A DNA stretch of 50,005 bases from a virus: the IMG/VR virus record IMGVR_UViG_3300028610_000159, positions 1 to 50,005 of that record; one strand, written 5' to 3'. Below the pieces are notes generated by a model. It had not been told where the DNA came from, ran no database searches, and saw nothing but the letters and a program-made list of their open reading frames with translations. Of the stretch, positions 31,257 to 41,400 are shown piece by piece. A program made the position numbers and the translations under genes. The stretch's first letter is position 1. Every line of letters starts with the position of its first letter.

Positions 31257-33391
31257 TGATTAAAAAAAGTCTAATCTTATTATTGATTGCCAGTACGGCC
31301 TTTGGGTACTTTGAAATATCCAATGATATTCCGACGATTTTTTCTTTCAGTGGCGAGGAAGAATGGCGGCTATGGTCAGGGAGTGACGAAGCCAATGAAT
31401 TGTTTAATAATTCAAGTGGTATATTATTCGATGATGGAAGAGAAAGTATTATTATTGGCAAGTTTACACCGGGCGCGGAGCAAGAAGCTGTAACAACTAT
31501 GGGGTTTTTTGCTGGTCAGGGTCATTTCGTAGGAACGCTTTGTGCTTTCGGAACAGAGGCCGGACAATATAACTCTAATATAGACGGCTCGTCTTTTGGC
31601 TACACAACTGGACGATATAATACAGGGTCAGGATTTTCAGGTTTTGGTGCTTCTGCCGGATATGCCAATGAGGGTGACGGCAATACGGCTTTAGGAGCAT
31701 ACTCGTTCAATACCTTTACTCAAGATGCGGGACTCGCTAAAGCTATAGATACCGTAGACTTCGCCAACAATCAGGTTGTGGTGAATGGTGGTCATAGTTT
31801 TGGAGCAAATAATACTTACAGGAATTTGGTTGCGTCAACATCCGATACGTTTCCAGACGGTCTAACTGGCTCATTCCCGGAATTGTGGCAGGTAGTAGAT
31901 TCAACTACACTTGTTTGCATATCTCAGAGTTTTACGGATGTAGGAGTCGGGACGTTGACACTAACCCCTAGAAATAGTAGCACTATCTATGAGAATTCCA
32001 CTGCCGTTGGTGTCAACGCAGAACCAGACGCAGACTTGCAAGTGATGTTGGGCAGCACAAGCGTAACTGAGGTTAAGACTACAGGTTCATTGACTGCGCC
32101 AAGTGCGACATTAAGTTGGCTCGATCTGACTACGGGTTTAGCGAACCCTGCATATAATGAGGGCAGAGTCTTTTACGACGACGACGAAAAGACTCTTGCT
32201 GTTTACAATAATGAATCTGATGTAACTCTTCAATTAGGACAGGAGATGTATATCAGGGCGACTAACAAAACAGGCTCTACCATAACTAACGGCCAACTGG
32301 TCTACATAGATGGAGCGCAAGGCAATCGCCCTACAATTGACCTTGCAAAAGCCGACTCTACTGCTACTTGCGGTGTTATAGCAATGGCAACTCACGACAT
32401 TCTAAACAATGCTACAGGATTCGTTACCACTGAAGGCATAGTCCATGACATAGACACTGACGGGCTTGGCGTTGGATCTGATCTTTATTTGTCTGCGTCA
32501 GTGGCGGGCGATTATACAGTAACCGCACCAACGGCTCCAAGTTTTGTATTGAAAATTGGAACTGTAATTGTAGATAGTTTAACCGAAGGAGATGTCTGCG
32601 TCCACATAACATCGACTGGCGTATGCGAAACAATGGTAATTCACGATGTGGACATTAACACTGATCTGGACGTGGCAGGTGATACGACATTAGGCGATGA
32701 AGCAACGGACACACTTGATGTTACTGGTGTCTCTCGGTTCGGTGACGGGGGGACAACGGACTATACGCGACTGTCCTCCACAGGTCATCAAACAATGGCT
32801 GGGGCTGCGAGGGTAAAAAAACATCTTCAAGGCATTGTTATCAGTGGCTTCGGAGCAAACGCCCCGACTTCCAGAATAACAGAGGCACCGTTTTTATCGT
32901 GGACTTTTAACGTAAACGACGATTCGCACGAAACAATGGAAGTACCAAAGGATATGGATGTAACTGAGTCCGTAGATATAGTAATCCACTGGTACACGAC
33001 AGACGCTACAGCGGACGGTGTAGATTCATCGAATTGGCAAGCGCAGTGGAACTCAAGGGCATTAGGGGAAACTGTTAACGCAGGTGCGACAACTGATACG
33101 AGCGGGGATGTTTTATGCGGGGCACAATACGTAATGGTGGAGACAACTATTGAGACTATCCCTGCAAACAGTATCACACAAGGCGACCATTTAGGGCTTG
33201 ATATAACAAGAATAGCTTTAGTTGGCGGAACTAACCCAACGCCTTCGGCAACCAGTATTCATTTACTTTCCATAGAAATCGAATATACCGCTAACAAGCT
33301 TGGTGAGGCGGTTGGGGTAGAATTGCTATTGCTTGAAGACGACACGTTCTTATTGCTTGAAGATGACACATTTATGATCCTGGAGATATAA
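31256..33391 (+). CDS. Secreted tail fibre/spike protein with tandem C-terminal repeat
   Basis: 711 residues; signal peptide MIKKSLILLLIASTAFG. Includes a trimer-type repeat zone (STAGYANEGDGNTALGAYSF-like) and a module common in phage adhesins (RATNKTGSTITNGQLVYIDG, later LKIGTVIVDSLTEGDVCVHI). The protein ends in a tandem repeat: LLLLEDDTF, LLLEDDTF, MILEI. Start overlaps the previous stop. Likely part of the receptor-binding fibre. Confidence 0.7.
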   Translation: MIKKSLILLLIASTAFGYFEISNDIPTIFSFSGEEEWRLWSGSDEANELFNNSSGILFDDGRESIIIGKFTPGAEQEAVTTMGFFAGQGHFVGTLCAFGTEAGQYNSNIDGSSFGYTTGRYNTGSGFSGFGASAGYANEGDGNTALGAYSFNTFTQDAGLAKAIDTVDFANNQVVVNGGHSFGANNTYRNLVASTSDTFPDGLTGSFPELWQVVDSTTLVCISQSFTDVGVGTLTLTPRNSSTIYENSTAVGVNAEPDADLQVMLGSTSVTEVKTTGSLTAPSATLSWLDLTTGLANPAYNEGRVFYDDDEKTLAVYNNESDVTLQLGQEMYIRATNKTGSTITNGQLVYIDGAQGNRPTIDLAKADSTATCGVIAMATHDILNNATGFVTTEGIVHDIDTDGLGVGSDLYLSASVAGDYTVTAPTAPSFVLKIGTVIVDSLTEGDVCVHITSTGVCETMVIHDVDINTDLDVAGDTTLGDEATDTLDVTGVSRFGDGGTTDYTRLSSTGHQTMAGAARVKKHLQGIVISGFGANAPTSRITEAPFLSWTFNVNDDSHETMEVPKDMDVTESVDIVIHWYTTDATADGVDSSNWQAQWNSRALGETVNAGATTDTSGDVLCGAQYVMVETTIETIPANSITQGDHLGLDITRIALVGGTNPTPSATSIHLLSIEIEYTANKLGEAVGVELLLLEDDTFLLLEDDTFMILEI

Positions 33392-35205
33392 TGAAAAAAA
33401 TAATACTTGTAATTACACTGTTAGCATCTATTTGCGTAGCCGACACGAAGACGAGTGATCTCGCTGAAACGGTGGACGTGCAAGACGCTGACGTACTGTA
33501 TCTGGTCGATGGCGGAACGAGTAAAAAGATTACAGTCCTAAACTTGTTTGACACAATTGATACATCTCTAAAATTGCTCACAATCCTCACAAACGAGACA
33601 GGAACAGGGCTTGCCGTCTTTGCAACATCCCCAACCTTTACGACCTCTATACTCGCCGCGGCACAAGCCGACATAGGATCAGTAGCAGCAGAGTTCGGCG
33701 ATATATTCATAGGTGACGGCAAAGCAATCAAGTTCGGTGACGATCAGGATGTAACCCTGACACACACAGCAGACACAAAACTCACAGTAAACTTAGAACT
33801 AGAGATTGACGGGGAACTTGACGCTGACGGAATAGTTACTTTAGGTGATGGCGGAGATAACTTTTCTGTTGCTTCGGATGGGATCGACATAGACACGTCT
33901 GGCAATATCACCAACGCCGGGACGATAGCATCCGGTGTTGTGACTATTACGGGTTTAATGAATACGTCTGTTGGATTGGATGCTGTCGGTGCGGTCGATC
34001 TGGATTACGGTTCTGGGGATGTAACTGACCATACTTTTGTATCGGATGGAGGAACAACGATCATTGACGGCTCTGTAACTGCCGTGACAGCCTTTATCAT
34101 CGGTGCGGCTAGTATGTCCGAAGCGGACCTCGAAACACTTGACGGCATCACACCGGGGACAGCAGCAGCGTCTAAGGCTCTTGTTCTGGACGGCGCTCTC
34201 GATATTGCAACGATAAACAGCTTGACCGCCACTACTTTAGTCGGAGCTTTGACAGGCAACGCCGATACGGCAACTCTGGCGGCTACGATCACTGTAGCGG
34301 ATAACGAGGCCACAGCCGAAACAAACGCTATACTGTTCTCTCCCGGCGGCGATCTCGATGGAGGCGATTACACTCCTGAAACCGATGGCGATTTAACGTA
34401 TACGCCAAACACCGGAACCGTCACGGCAACGGAATTTTCAGGTGGTGGAGCGAACCTCACAGCAGTTGACGCAGCAACAGGAGACTCGGCAACGGCGTTC
34501 TTCGATGCAGGTACGATTGAGCATGAAAGAGGCGGACTGCAAGCTGATGTAAGTGCGTTTACCGGCTTAATAGCTGTGACTGGGGCGGACACAACAGCGG
34601 AGATTGATTCAAAGGCCGAGCTTGAGGGCCAGATTGCAGATGTAAGTGATTTCGCTGAAGCTGACGGCGACGTATTCACAGGCGATCACGACTTCGGAGG
34701 TGCCGACCTGGAACTACCACAAGGACAAACACCCGATACGGACGGCGATGTGGACCTTGACTTCACTGATGGATCACTTGTTGTCCAGCATGGCGCGGCT
34801 CACGCTGAATTAGGTGGTGCAACTGATGTTGTGGTAGGCAAACTTATCAAGTCTTTTTCAGCTACTATCTTTGCTCCCGATGGAGTCAATGACGTAATAC
34901 CGGTAAAGCCTATCGTAGCAGGTGAGTTCCCACATGGCATCGTCGTTACGGAAGTTCACATGGTTGTCGGGACAGACAGCAATTACACCATAGACGTGGA
35001 GAACTGGGATGACTTCGATACAATCAATGCAGGTAACCCGTCTATAAACTCAACCGCTTACACCGCTGGCAACGATGGCGAGGTTACAGATTCAGCAATA
35101 ACTTTTGCAACAATAGCGGCAGGCCAGATTATTATGATCGACATCCCAGCTACGGATATAGACTGGGTTTCAATAACAATTTTCTACTATGAACCGATAG
35201 CATGA
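33391..35205 (+). CDS. Secreted tail fibre protein, repeat-rich
   Basis: 604 residues; signal peptide MKKIILVITLLASICVA, then TKTSDLAETVDVQDADVLYL, a start domain common in phage fibres. The shaft has short Asp/Gly/Thr-rich beta repeats (TLGDGGDNFSVASDGIDIDT) and LTGNADTATLAATITVADNE, a segment frequent in fibre genes of uncultured phages. A globular C-terminal domain (SFSATIFAPDGVNDVIPVKP) may contact the receptor. Confidence 0.7.
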   Translation: MKKIILVITLLASICVADTKTSDLAETVDVQDADVLYLVDGGTSKKITVLNLFDTIDTSLKLLTILTNETGTGLAVFATSPTFTTSILAAAQADIGSVAAEFGDIFIGDGKAIKFGDDQDVTLTHTADTKLTVNLELEIDGELDADGIVTLGDGGDNFSVASDGIDIDTSGNITNAGTIASGVVTITGLMNTSVGLDAVGAVDLDYGSGDVTDHTFVSDGGTTIIDGSVTAVTAFIIGAASMSEADLETLDGITPGTAAASKALVLDGALDIATINSLTATTLVGALTGNADTATLAATITVADNEATAETNAILFSPGGDLDGGDYTPETDGDLTYTPNTGTVTATEFSGGGANLTAVDAATGDSATAFFDAGTIEHERGGLQADVSAFTGLIAVTGADTTAEIDSKAELEGQIADVSDFAEADGDVFTGDHDFGGADLELPQGQTPDTDGDVDLDFTDGSLVVQHGAAHAELGGATDVVVGKLIKSFSATIFAPDGVNDVIPVKPIVAGEFPHGIVVTEVHMVVGTDSNYTIDVENWDDFDTINAGNPSINSTAYTAGNDGEVTDSAITFATIAAGQIIMIDIPATDIDWVSITIFYYEPIA

Positions 35206-35233
35206 TAAGTATTGTATTTTTAAGGAGCAAGAC

Positions 35234-35953
35234 ATGGAATTAACTAAAACAGTGACAAAATTATTGTTAATATTGGCAGTATTTGTAGCTCCTGTCTTCG
35301 GACAGGCGACGAAAACGGCGACGACAGAGAATTTGCCTTGGACAGCAATAGCCAACGCCAAAGGCGCAACTGGGACACTCCAGACTACGAGCGAAATTAA
35401 TGTTTCTACCTCTTATTCTGCAGTTGTTCATATCGATTGGGCATTAGCGGAGGCGGCGGCTCACGACGGGACGCAGATTATTGTTATGGTATCGAGCGAA
35501 ACGACCGCCGATGATGGATGGACAGTTCTGACTACAATACTCTCAAATGCAGTTACTCCTGTCAAAACAGACATTGCAGGCGCAGAGGCAGGAGGACAGA
35601 CAGAGCTAACAACCGGAGACCCGACAGCGACAGGCTTGGATCATCCTGGTAAATTGATTTTCATCGAAGATTTAACATTAGCGGCGAATTGCGAAATTGC
35701 TTACCAGATAACAGACAATGGTGCAAATTCAATTACAGTGATTGATGGTATCACTGAGGCAAAAGACGCGGGGGATGATATTTGGACTGTTGACGCGGCT
35801 ACTGCAACAGGAAATGCTTCCGTCGTAAATACATGGGCGATAACCTTGCCCCCAGCGGTAAGAAGGGCAAAAGTAATTTTCAACAATTGGTTCGATGAAA
35901 CTGGCGCAGATGGATATGGCCGTGTTCGGACTTCACTATTAACGGTTCTATAA
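35234..35953 (+). CDS. Secreted structural protein, unknown
   Basis: 239 residues; AAGGAGCAAGAC before ATG 35234. The signal peptide spans residues 1-23, core KLLLILAVFVAP and an FG cleavage end. The mature part is beta-rich (YSAVVHIDWALAEAAAHDGT, QIIVMVSSETTADDG, VVNTWAITLPPAVRRAKVIF) and looks like a small virion jelly-roll. Not recognised. The end overlaps the next gene. Confidence 0.65.
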   Translation: MELTKTVTKLLLILAVFVAPVFGQATKTATTENLPWTAIANAKGATGTLQTTSEINVSTSYSAVVHIDWALAEAAAHDGTQIIVMVSSETTADDGWTVLTTILSNAVTPVKTDIAGAEAGGQTELTTGDPTATGLDHPGKLIFIEDLTLAANCEIAYQITDNGANSITVIDGITEAKDAGDDIWTVDAATATGNASVVNTWAITLPPAVRRAKVIFNNWFDETGADGYGRVRTSLLTVL

Positions 35954-36759
35954 TGAAAAGATTCTTAATAATCCTGTTCCTGAGTATTTCGGTATCAGCC
36001 CAACTTTTACCATCTGATAAGCCTATGTTTGGAATGCAGCTTGATTTGACGAGCTTTTCGACGAGAAGGCTGGTTTTTTGGTCCCCGTTTACTAAAGCTG
36101 GCAATCTACCCGATTTCTCGTTTGATGGTAATGATGGCACTATTACCGGTGCAACTTGGCAAGGTAGCGGACTGTTGTTTACAGGTGGGTCTACAGATAG
36201 AGTCACACTTAGCAAGAAGTCTCTTGACGGTGCCGCTGCTTTCACAGTGATAGTTGTCTGCACGCCAGAAGTTCTAGGTGCTGATCGTGGACTATTTTTT
36301 ACAGAATTAATAGGAACATCTTTCGCCATAAATTTCTGGTTAGACCATATCGGAGGCAATATAACTACAGCATACGCAGTTAGAACAACCAGCGAAAATG
36401 AAGGTGTTACGTTTGGTACTATGCCGATCACAGTGGGTAATAAATACCACTTCGCTTTGACATACGACGGTGCTTTTAATCGGGTATATGTGAATGGTCA
36501 GCTCGATGGAACGCCAGCGGTAAAAACTGGGACACTAATAGCTTCAGGCACTAACTACACCATCGGAAATAACAATGGTCAAAATAGGAGCTTCAGTGGT
36601 ATTATCTCAGACACGAAGCTCTACACCCGTGCACTTTCAGCTAAAGAAATACAAGCACTATTTATCAACCCCAACCTGCCGATTCAGGTCGATCCGATCT
36701 GGATGTTCTTTCAGGAGGCGCCGGCAGGAGGCGGACAGGTAATATTTATAACACAATAA
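35953..36759 (+). CDS. Secreted LamG-like domain protein
   Basis: 268 residues; signal peptide MKRFLIILFLSISVSA. A single LamG/concanavalin-type domain: SFDGNDGTITGATWQGSGLL, FTVIVVCTPEVLGADRG, YHFALTYDGAFNRVYVNGQL and FSGIISDTKLYTRALSAKEI, the last being the classic end of the fold. Likely glycan-binding virion surface protein. It is the second LamG-type secreted protein in this genome (first at 10815). Confidence 0.75.
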   Translation: MKRFLIILFLSISVSAQLLPSDKPMFGMQLDLTSFSTRRLVFWSPFTKAGNLPDFSFDGNDGTITGATWQGSGLLFTGGSTDRVTLSKKSLDGAAAFTVIVVCTPEVLGADRGLFFTELIGTSFAINFWLDHIGGNITTAYAVRTTSENEGVTFGTMPITVGNKYHFALTYDGAFNRVYVNGQLDGTPAVKTGTLIASGTNYTIGNNNGQNRSFSGIISDTKLYTRALSAKEIQALFINPNLPIQVDPIWMFFQEAPAGGGQVIFITQ

Positions 36760-36777
36760 AGATACAAGCGAGTAAAG

Positions 36778-38406
36778 ATGGCAGAGATACAATTAACACA
36801 ACCAACACAAGTAGGACCCGGCAGAGCCGGTGCTGTGAAGCAGCCGTTTTCACTTGCCGACCGGTCTGGACAAAGACAGTTGGGGCAAGCAATAGAACAG
36901 GTCGGAGGCGATCTTGAGCGCAGACTCACCGGTGCCAAGGCAGCGAATGAAGAAGCTGTATTCAGGGGTGTAACTGAAACCGAATTGACAGGGTATGATA
37001 ATTTCGTCAAAACAAATCCTAACGCGAGTCTGGATCAACTGAAAAAAGAACAAGAAGCCATGATGGGCAGGATAAAGACTGCAAGCAATGAATCTTCTAC
37101 GGGGATAGCCAAGCGAAACAATACAAACTGGCTTGCTGTAAACGAAGACCGTCTGAACAAAGAAGCTAAAGACAACATGATAGCCGTAAAGACACGGCAG
37201 GAAATCGACACCTACGATATTCTCCAGAAAATCAATATGGCAAATCTGGATAAGGGTGCTTATTCCAAACTTAAAAATGATATGGTTTCGCGCGGGCTGC
37301 TTAGTAAGGAAATTTACGACGCGCAAGAGGAGCTGGATCATAAAATCATTGATAATGCACTTGACAAGATTGAGGACAAGAGCAATGTTGACTTGGCATT
37401 GGGCCTTGCTTTGGGCCAGAGAGATGGATTTAATCGAATAGACATAAGTGAAGCTGAAAAGAGCATAGATAGTGATGGGAATCTGACATCTACTCAAAAA
37501 GTATCTGTCAAGAATACAGTGAGAGCAGAGAAAGCCGTAGAGGAAAGAAGGTTAGCCGCTAAAGAGAAAGGGCAGCAGACTGCCAATCAATCAACTATTC
37601 TAACGGACATAGCTAGAGGTGAGTTGACGGGTTCTCAGATAAGAACTAAGATGATTGAAGAATTACAAGTCAAGCCTGATGGAACAGTTGGCCTCACCCC
37701 CGCGATGTTCAGGGCATTAGACGCAGACTTAAATAAGTCACCGGAAATTGTTACGTCACTTGATACGAATATTTCAGTAAGAAGACTCATACAGGACGTG
37801 AAACTCGGTAAAGTATCACAGGATGAGGCAATCGCAAGGTACTCGGCTGTAGCATCCACTGTATCGCCAAACGACAGCGAGCAATTCCTTGACGATATAT
37901 TCAGGGCAGCAGAAACACCAAGGAACTCTGCGCAGAAAACTCTCGACGAGTCTGTGAGCAGGCATGTCAAACTACTCAGGGATAACATTGTAACTCCTGA
38001 TCCATTTGGACTAATTGACACTACTGGCATAAAGACTATATTTGCTGACGAGGCTGAAATTGAATTATTCGACCTGATGAGAGAGGGAGAGTTTACTGAA
38101 GATGACATAAAGAGAAATACCAATAATCTCATAAGGAAGTTTAGCGTTTCAACATCCGCTATTATTGCAGCACAAGCTGATAGAGCAATCACTCAGGCTC
38201 AAAACGTAGAACAGCAGGCCGCCGCTTATCAGTCGGCAATAGCTCAATTTGAAAAAATAGGTGATATAACGTCAGCAACCGAAGCAAGGACAGAAGCTCA
38301 AAGGAGAGGAATATTGACAGAAGATAACAAAGCAGGGAAAGGGAAAAAGAAAGATGATGGGAAAATTTCCATATTCCAAAGACTATTAAAGGCAAGGCCT
38401 AGATAA
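36778..38406 (+). CDS. Internal virion/ejection protein, 542 residues
   Basis: No signal peptide. The N-terminus (FSLADRSGQRQLGQAIEQVG and GDLERRLTGAKAANEEAVFR) and long helical, charged body (KQEAMMGRIKTASNESSTGI-like stretches, AVEERRLAAKEKGQQTANQS) match the middle ejection proteins of podoviruses. In T7-like phages gp15 forms the periplasmic ejection tunnel with gp16. Order gp14-like, fibres, gp15-like, gp16-like differs from T7 by the inserted fibre genes. Confidence 0.65.
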   Translation: MAEIQLTQPTQVGPGRAGAVKQPFSLADRSGQRQLGQAIEQVGGDLERRLTGAKAANEEAVFRGVTETELTGYDNFVKTNPNASLDQLKKEQEAMMGRIKTASNESSTGIAKRNNTNWLAVNEDRLNKEAKDNMIAVKTRQEIDTYDILQKINMANLDKGAYSKLKNDMVSRGLLSKEIYDAQEELDHKIIDNALDKIEDKSNVDLALGLALGQRDGFNRIDISEAEKSIDSDGNLTSTQKVSVKNTVRAEKAVEERRLAAKEKGQQTANQSTILTDIARGELTGSQIRTKMIEELQVKPDGTVGLTPAMFRALDADLNKSPEIVTSLDTNISVRRLIQDVKLGKVSQDEAIARYSAVASTVSPNDSEQFLDDIFRAAETPRNSAQKTLDESVSRHVKLLRDNIVTPDPFGLIDTTGIKTIFADEAEIELFDLMREGEFTEDDIKRNTNNLIRKFSVSTSAIIAAQADRAITQAQNVEQQAAAYQSAIAQFEKIGDITSATEARTEAQRRGILTEDNKAGKGKKKDDGKISIFQRLLKARPR

Positions 38407-41400
38407 TGGCAGAAATTGATTTAGAGAATGGAGTTAGTGCAAGACGATTGGCTAGTGATGAAATCTCGATTGACGAGGATATTATCATTGATGATCCTAT
38501 GCGAGACAGATTCGACACTGGTATTAGTGAATTAGTCGATCCATCAGAGGCACCAATAATAACCGACGAACAGATAGACGACTTGATTGTTCCTGCTCTT
38601 GCTGCGCCGATGTATACACCTCTTGTGGAAATGATGGATGTCCTTAATAGAAATCTATGGGATGTCAACAGGATAGAAAATGCGCAGAAGAGACTTGATA
38701 ACACATTGGTTCCTGATAAAATAAACCCTCCCGATCCTACGCAATTACAGAAAAATCTAAATGAATGGTGGGTAACAGAGGGTTTTCGGTACCCAAGATT
38801 TGTATTAGATGAAATAGGTATCACTGGTGGAATGGCACCAATATCGTTTTCGCAAGGGATAATAGAAGCTCAAAAAGAAAATGCACTTACTCAAGTCCAA
38901 ACTGTCAAAGAAGCTCTTGGCGTTGATGCGATAGGTGATCCGTTGCGGGGTGTCGTGGGCAGAGAATTTGAATCTGACTTAGCAATAGCAACAAAATTTA
39001 TATCACCGGACAGTGAGATAGAGGACAAGAAAGTTGAAGAGAAACTTGAAAGCTTTGATGACGAATCTATTGAAGCGATAAAACAAATTGTTGACAGTAA
39101 TGTGTCTATGTTCGATGAAGAGGTAGTGTCTGCTGTTAATTTTGAAGTCAATGTGAGAGACAAAGAAGAGAAGTTCTTGGAGTTCATGCAGGAGTCGTCT
39201 AAGAATATAGCTATTATCTTGTGGGGCACTGATTTCTTTAATAGGTTGGGGGCAGATATTCCTGAGTTTATCGACAGGAGCCAGGGCAAGGGCGATTTGT
39301 CGGAGAATCTTGAGGCCATATCAAGGATAAGGGCACAGGTAAGGGTTGCTGATCCCAGCTTGGCGATTGCGTTTACTGCTGGCTTTGGAAATACTGCCGC
39401 CGAATTGGTATTGTTTGCCTTGTTGCCAGATCCGGGGAAGATTACAGCTTTCGCAAGTCTATCTCCTGCTGCAAAATCAGCAATAGGGGTTGGCAGCAGA
39501 GCCGCATTTACTACGCTTCTCAAGGCACCTGAGGAAGATGAGACATTAGAACAAAGGGCAGCGGAGATGACAAAAGCAGGTATAGCCGGTGCGGTTACGG
39601 GTGCTGCGTTGAGTAAGATATTCGGAACTGCGAATAAGATTTTTGATAAGTTAAAAAATAAGAAGTTCTCAGAACAAGCAGATATAATGCTGGCGAACAA
39701 TCCGCAGATCACGAAAACAAAAGAAGAGTTGATCGAGATACTCAAATTCTTAAAGTCTAACGATGCTGCTAAGTTCAAAGATGCGATCAGTCTTAAGGAA
39801 TTGCGCATACCAGTGAAGGCGAGAGTAGTAAAAGGTGCCAGAATCGGCGCAGCTGAGATAGAGAAGCCTGCAAAGATTGTAAAGGCGGGTGTTGAAAAGG
39901 CTGTGAAGGGCATAGCCAAAACTAAAGAGGCTATTGCTGTGCAGGCGGCAAAGGAAGCTCTCAAGATAGCAAAAGGTGTGCCTGCCAAAGCTGTTCCTGT
40001 TGAGAAAGCAAAGCCAACAAAGATACTCACCATGAAAGAAGCTAAGACATTTGAGCAGTCTAATCTGGTGACAGGAGAAACAGGTGATGTGAGGATTGTA
40101 GCTGATCCGCCAACAATAGCAAATATTAAGACTGCCGAAAAGAAAATAGCCACGCTCAAGACTCAGAGGAATCAACTTGCAGCAGATAAAAAGCAGGCAT
40201 TATCCAAGGCCCGTGGGATAGCGAAAGCACAAGTAGGTAAAGCTAAGGCCGTAGAGATAGAAAAGAAGGCTAAAGCAGTTGGAGCCGAAAAGGAGAGGAA
40301 GATAAAAGCAATCGAAGTAGAGATTGCAAAGAAACAAGTTTCGATTGCCACGCTAAAAGAAAAGTTCGGTATCAAACTGGAAACAACTATCGAAGGATTT
40401 AGGGCGAAGATAGATAAGATCAATGCCGCCACCGAGTTCAAAGAAGAATTACGGGACGATGCTATATCTATGGTTCAGGCCATACCGAAAGAATTACAGC
40501 CCAATTTCCTCAAGAGAGCCACTGATATAGGGAAACAGAAACAAAAACCTGAAACGTCATTAAAGAAAGTCTTTAAACTCAATGACGAGATAAGGGCTGG
40601 TGTAGAGAAGTTCGGGCAAAGGCAGGAAATTAAAAACGCAAAAGATTTCGTTAAGAGATTATTCAAAAAACACAGGCTTGGAAACCAACCTCTAGGTAAG
40701 TTACCGGAACCGCAAAGGAGCCAGATTCTTGATATAGTTAATAATACTGATTTCAAGAAACTCACAGAAGCAAAAGAGATTTCTCTGAAAGCAAGCCAGG
40801 CCCATTTCAAAAAGATGGCTGGTCAGATTGCCAGTGGGTTTGAATCTCTCGACGCAGAAGAATTGAAAGACTTGCAATTACCTCGCAAGTTATCTCAGGA
40901 GTTACGTAGACTTGAACAGAAGACAGTCGCCGACATGACTACTTCTGACATAAGGGCTATATACGACTCGCTTATGGCATTGGCGAAACAAGCCGAACTG
41001 AAAGGTAAACTTTTAACCAAAGAGGGACTGAAACCGCTTTCTGATATAGATGTAGAAAAAGAGGTATCGCCGAAGCCGTCAGCAATTAAAAAAGCTCAGG
41101 AACCAATAGAACGAGAAAAGAAAACTGGCCTTGTAGCTGGAGCAAAACGAACCGGTGGTTTGGTGAGAAGATTCGTATCCGTCGATAATTACAAACTTGA
41201 CACGTTGGCTGATATATCTACCACAAATGAATCTAAAGGGATCGTAAAGATATTAGATACCGATTTGCATTCTGGACAAAGAGATATGGCTGCTAATCAA
41301 TTGGCTATGTCTCAGATCATGGAAGAGGGATTCAGTAAGGCCGGACTTAAAAATGTAAATCAATTAAGCAAGAAGAAGACCACTGGAAAACTCGCAAACC

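Noticed and set aside
38891-40159. 422-codon minus-strand open frame
   Set aside because: It mirrors the large ejection protein gene; its Ser/Ala-rich product reflects the complement of a Lys/Glu/Ala-rich coding strand, and it has no ribosome site.
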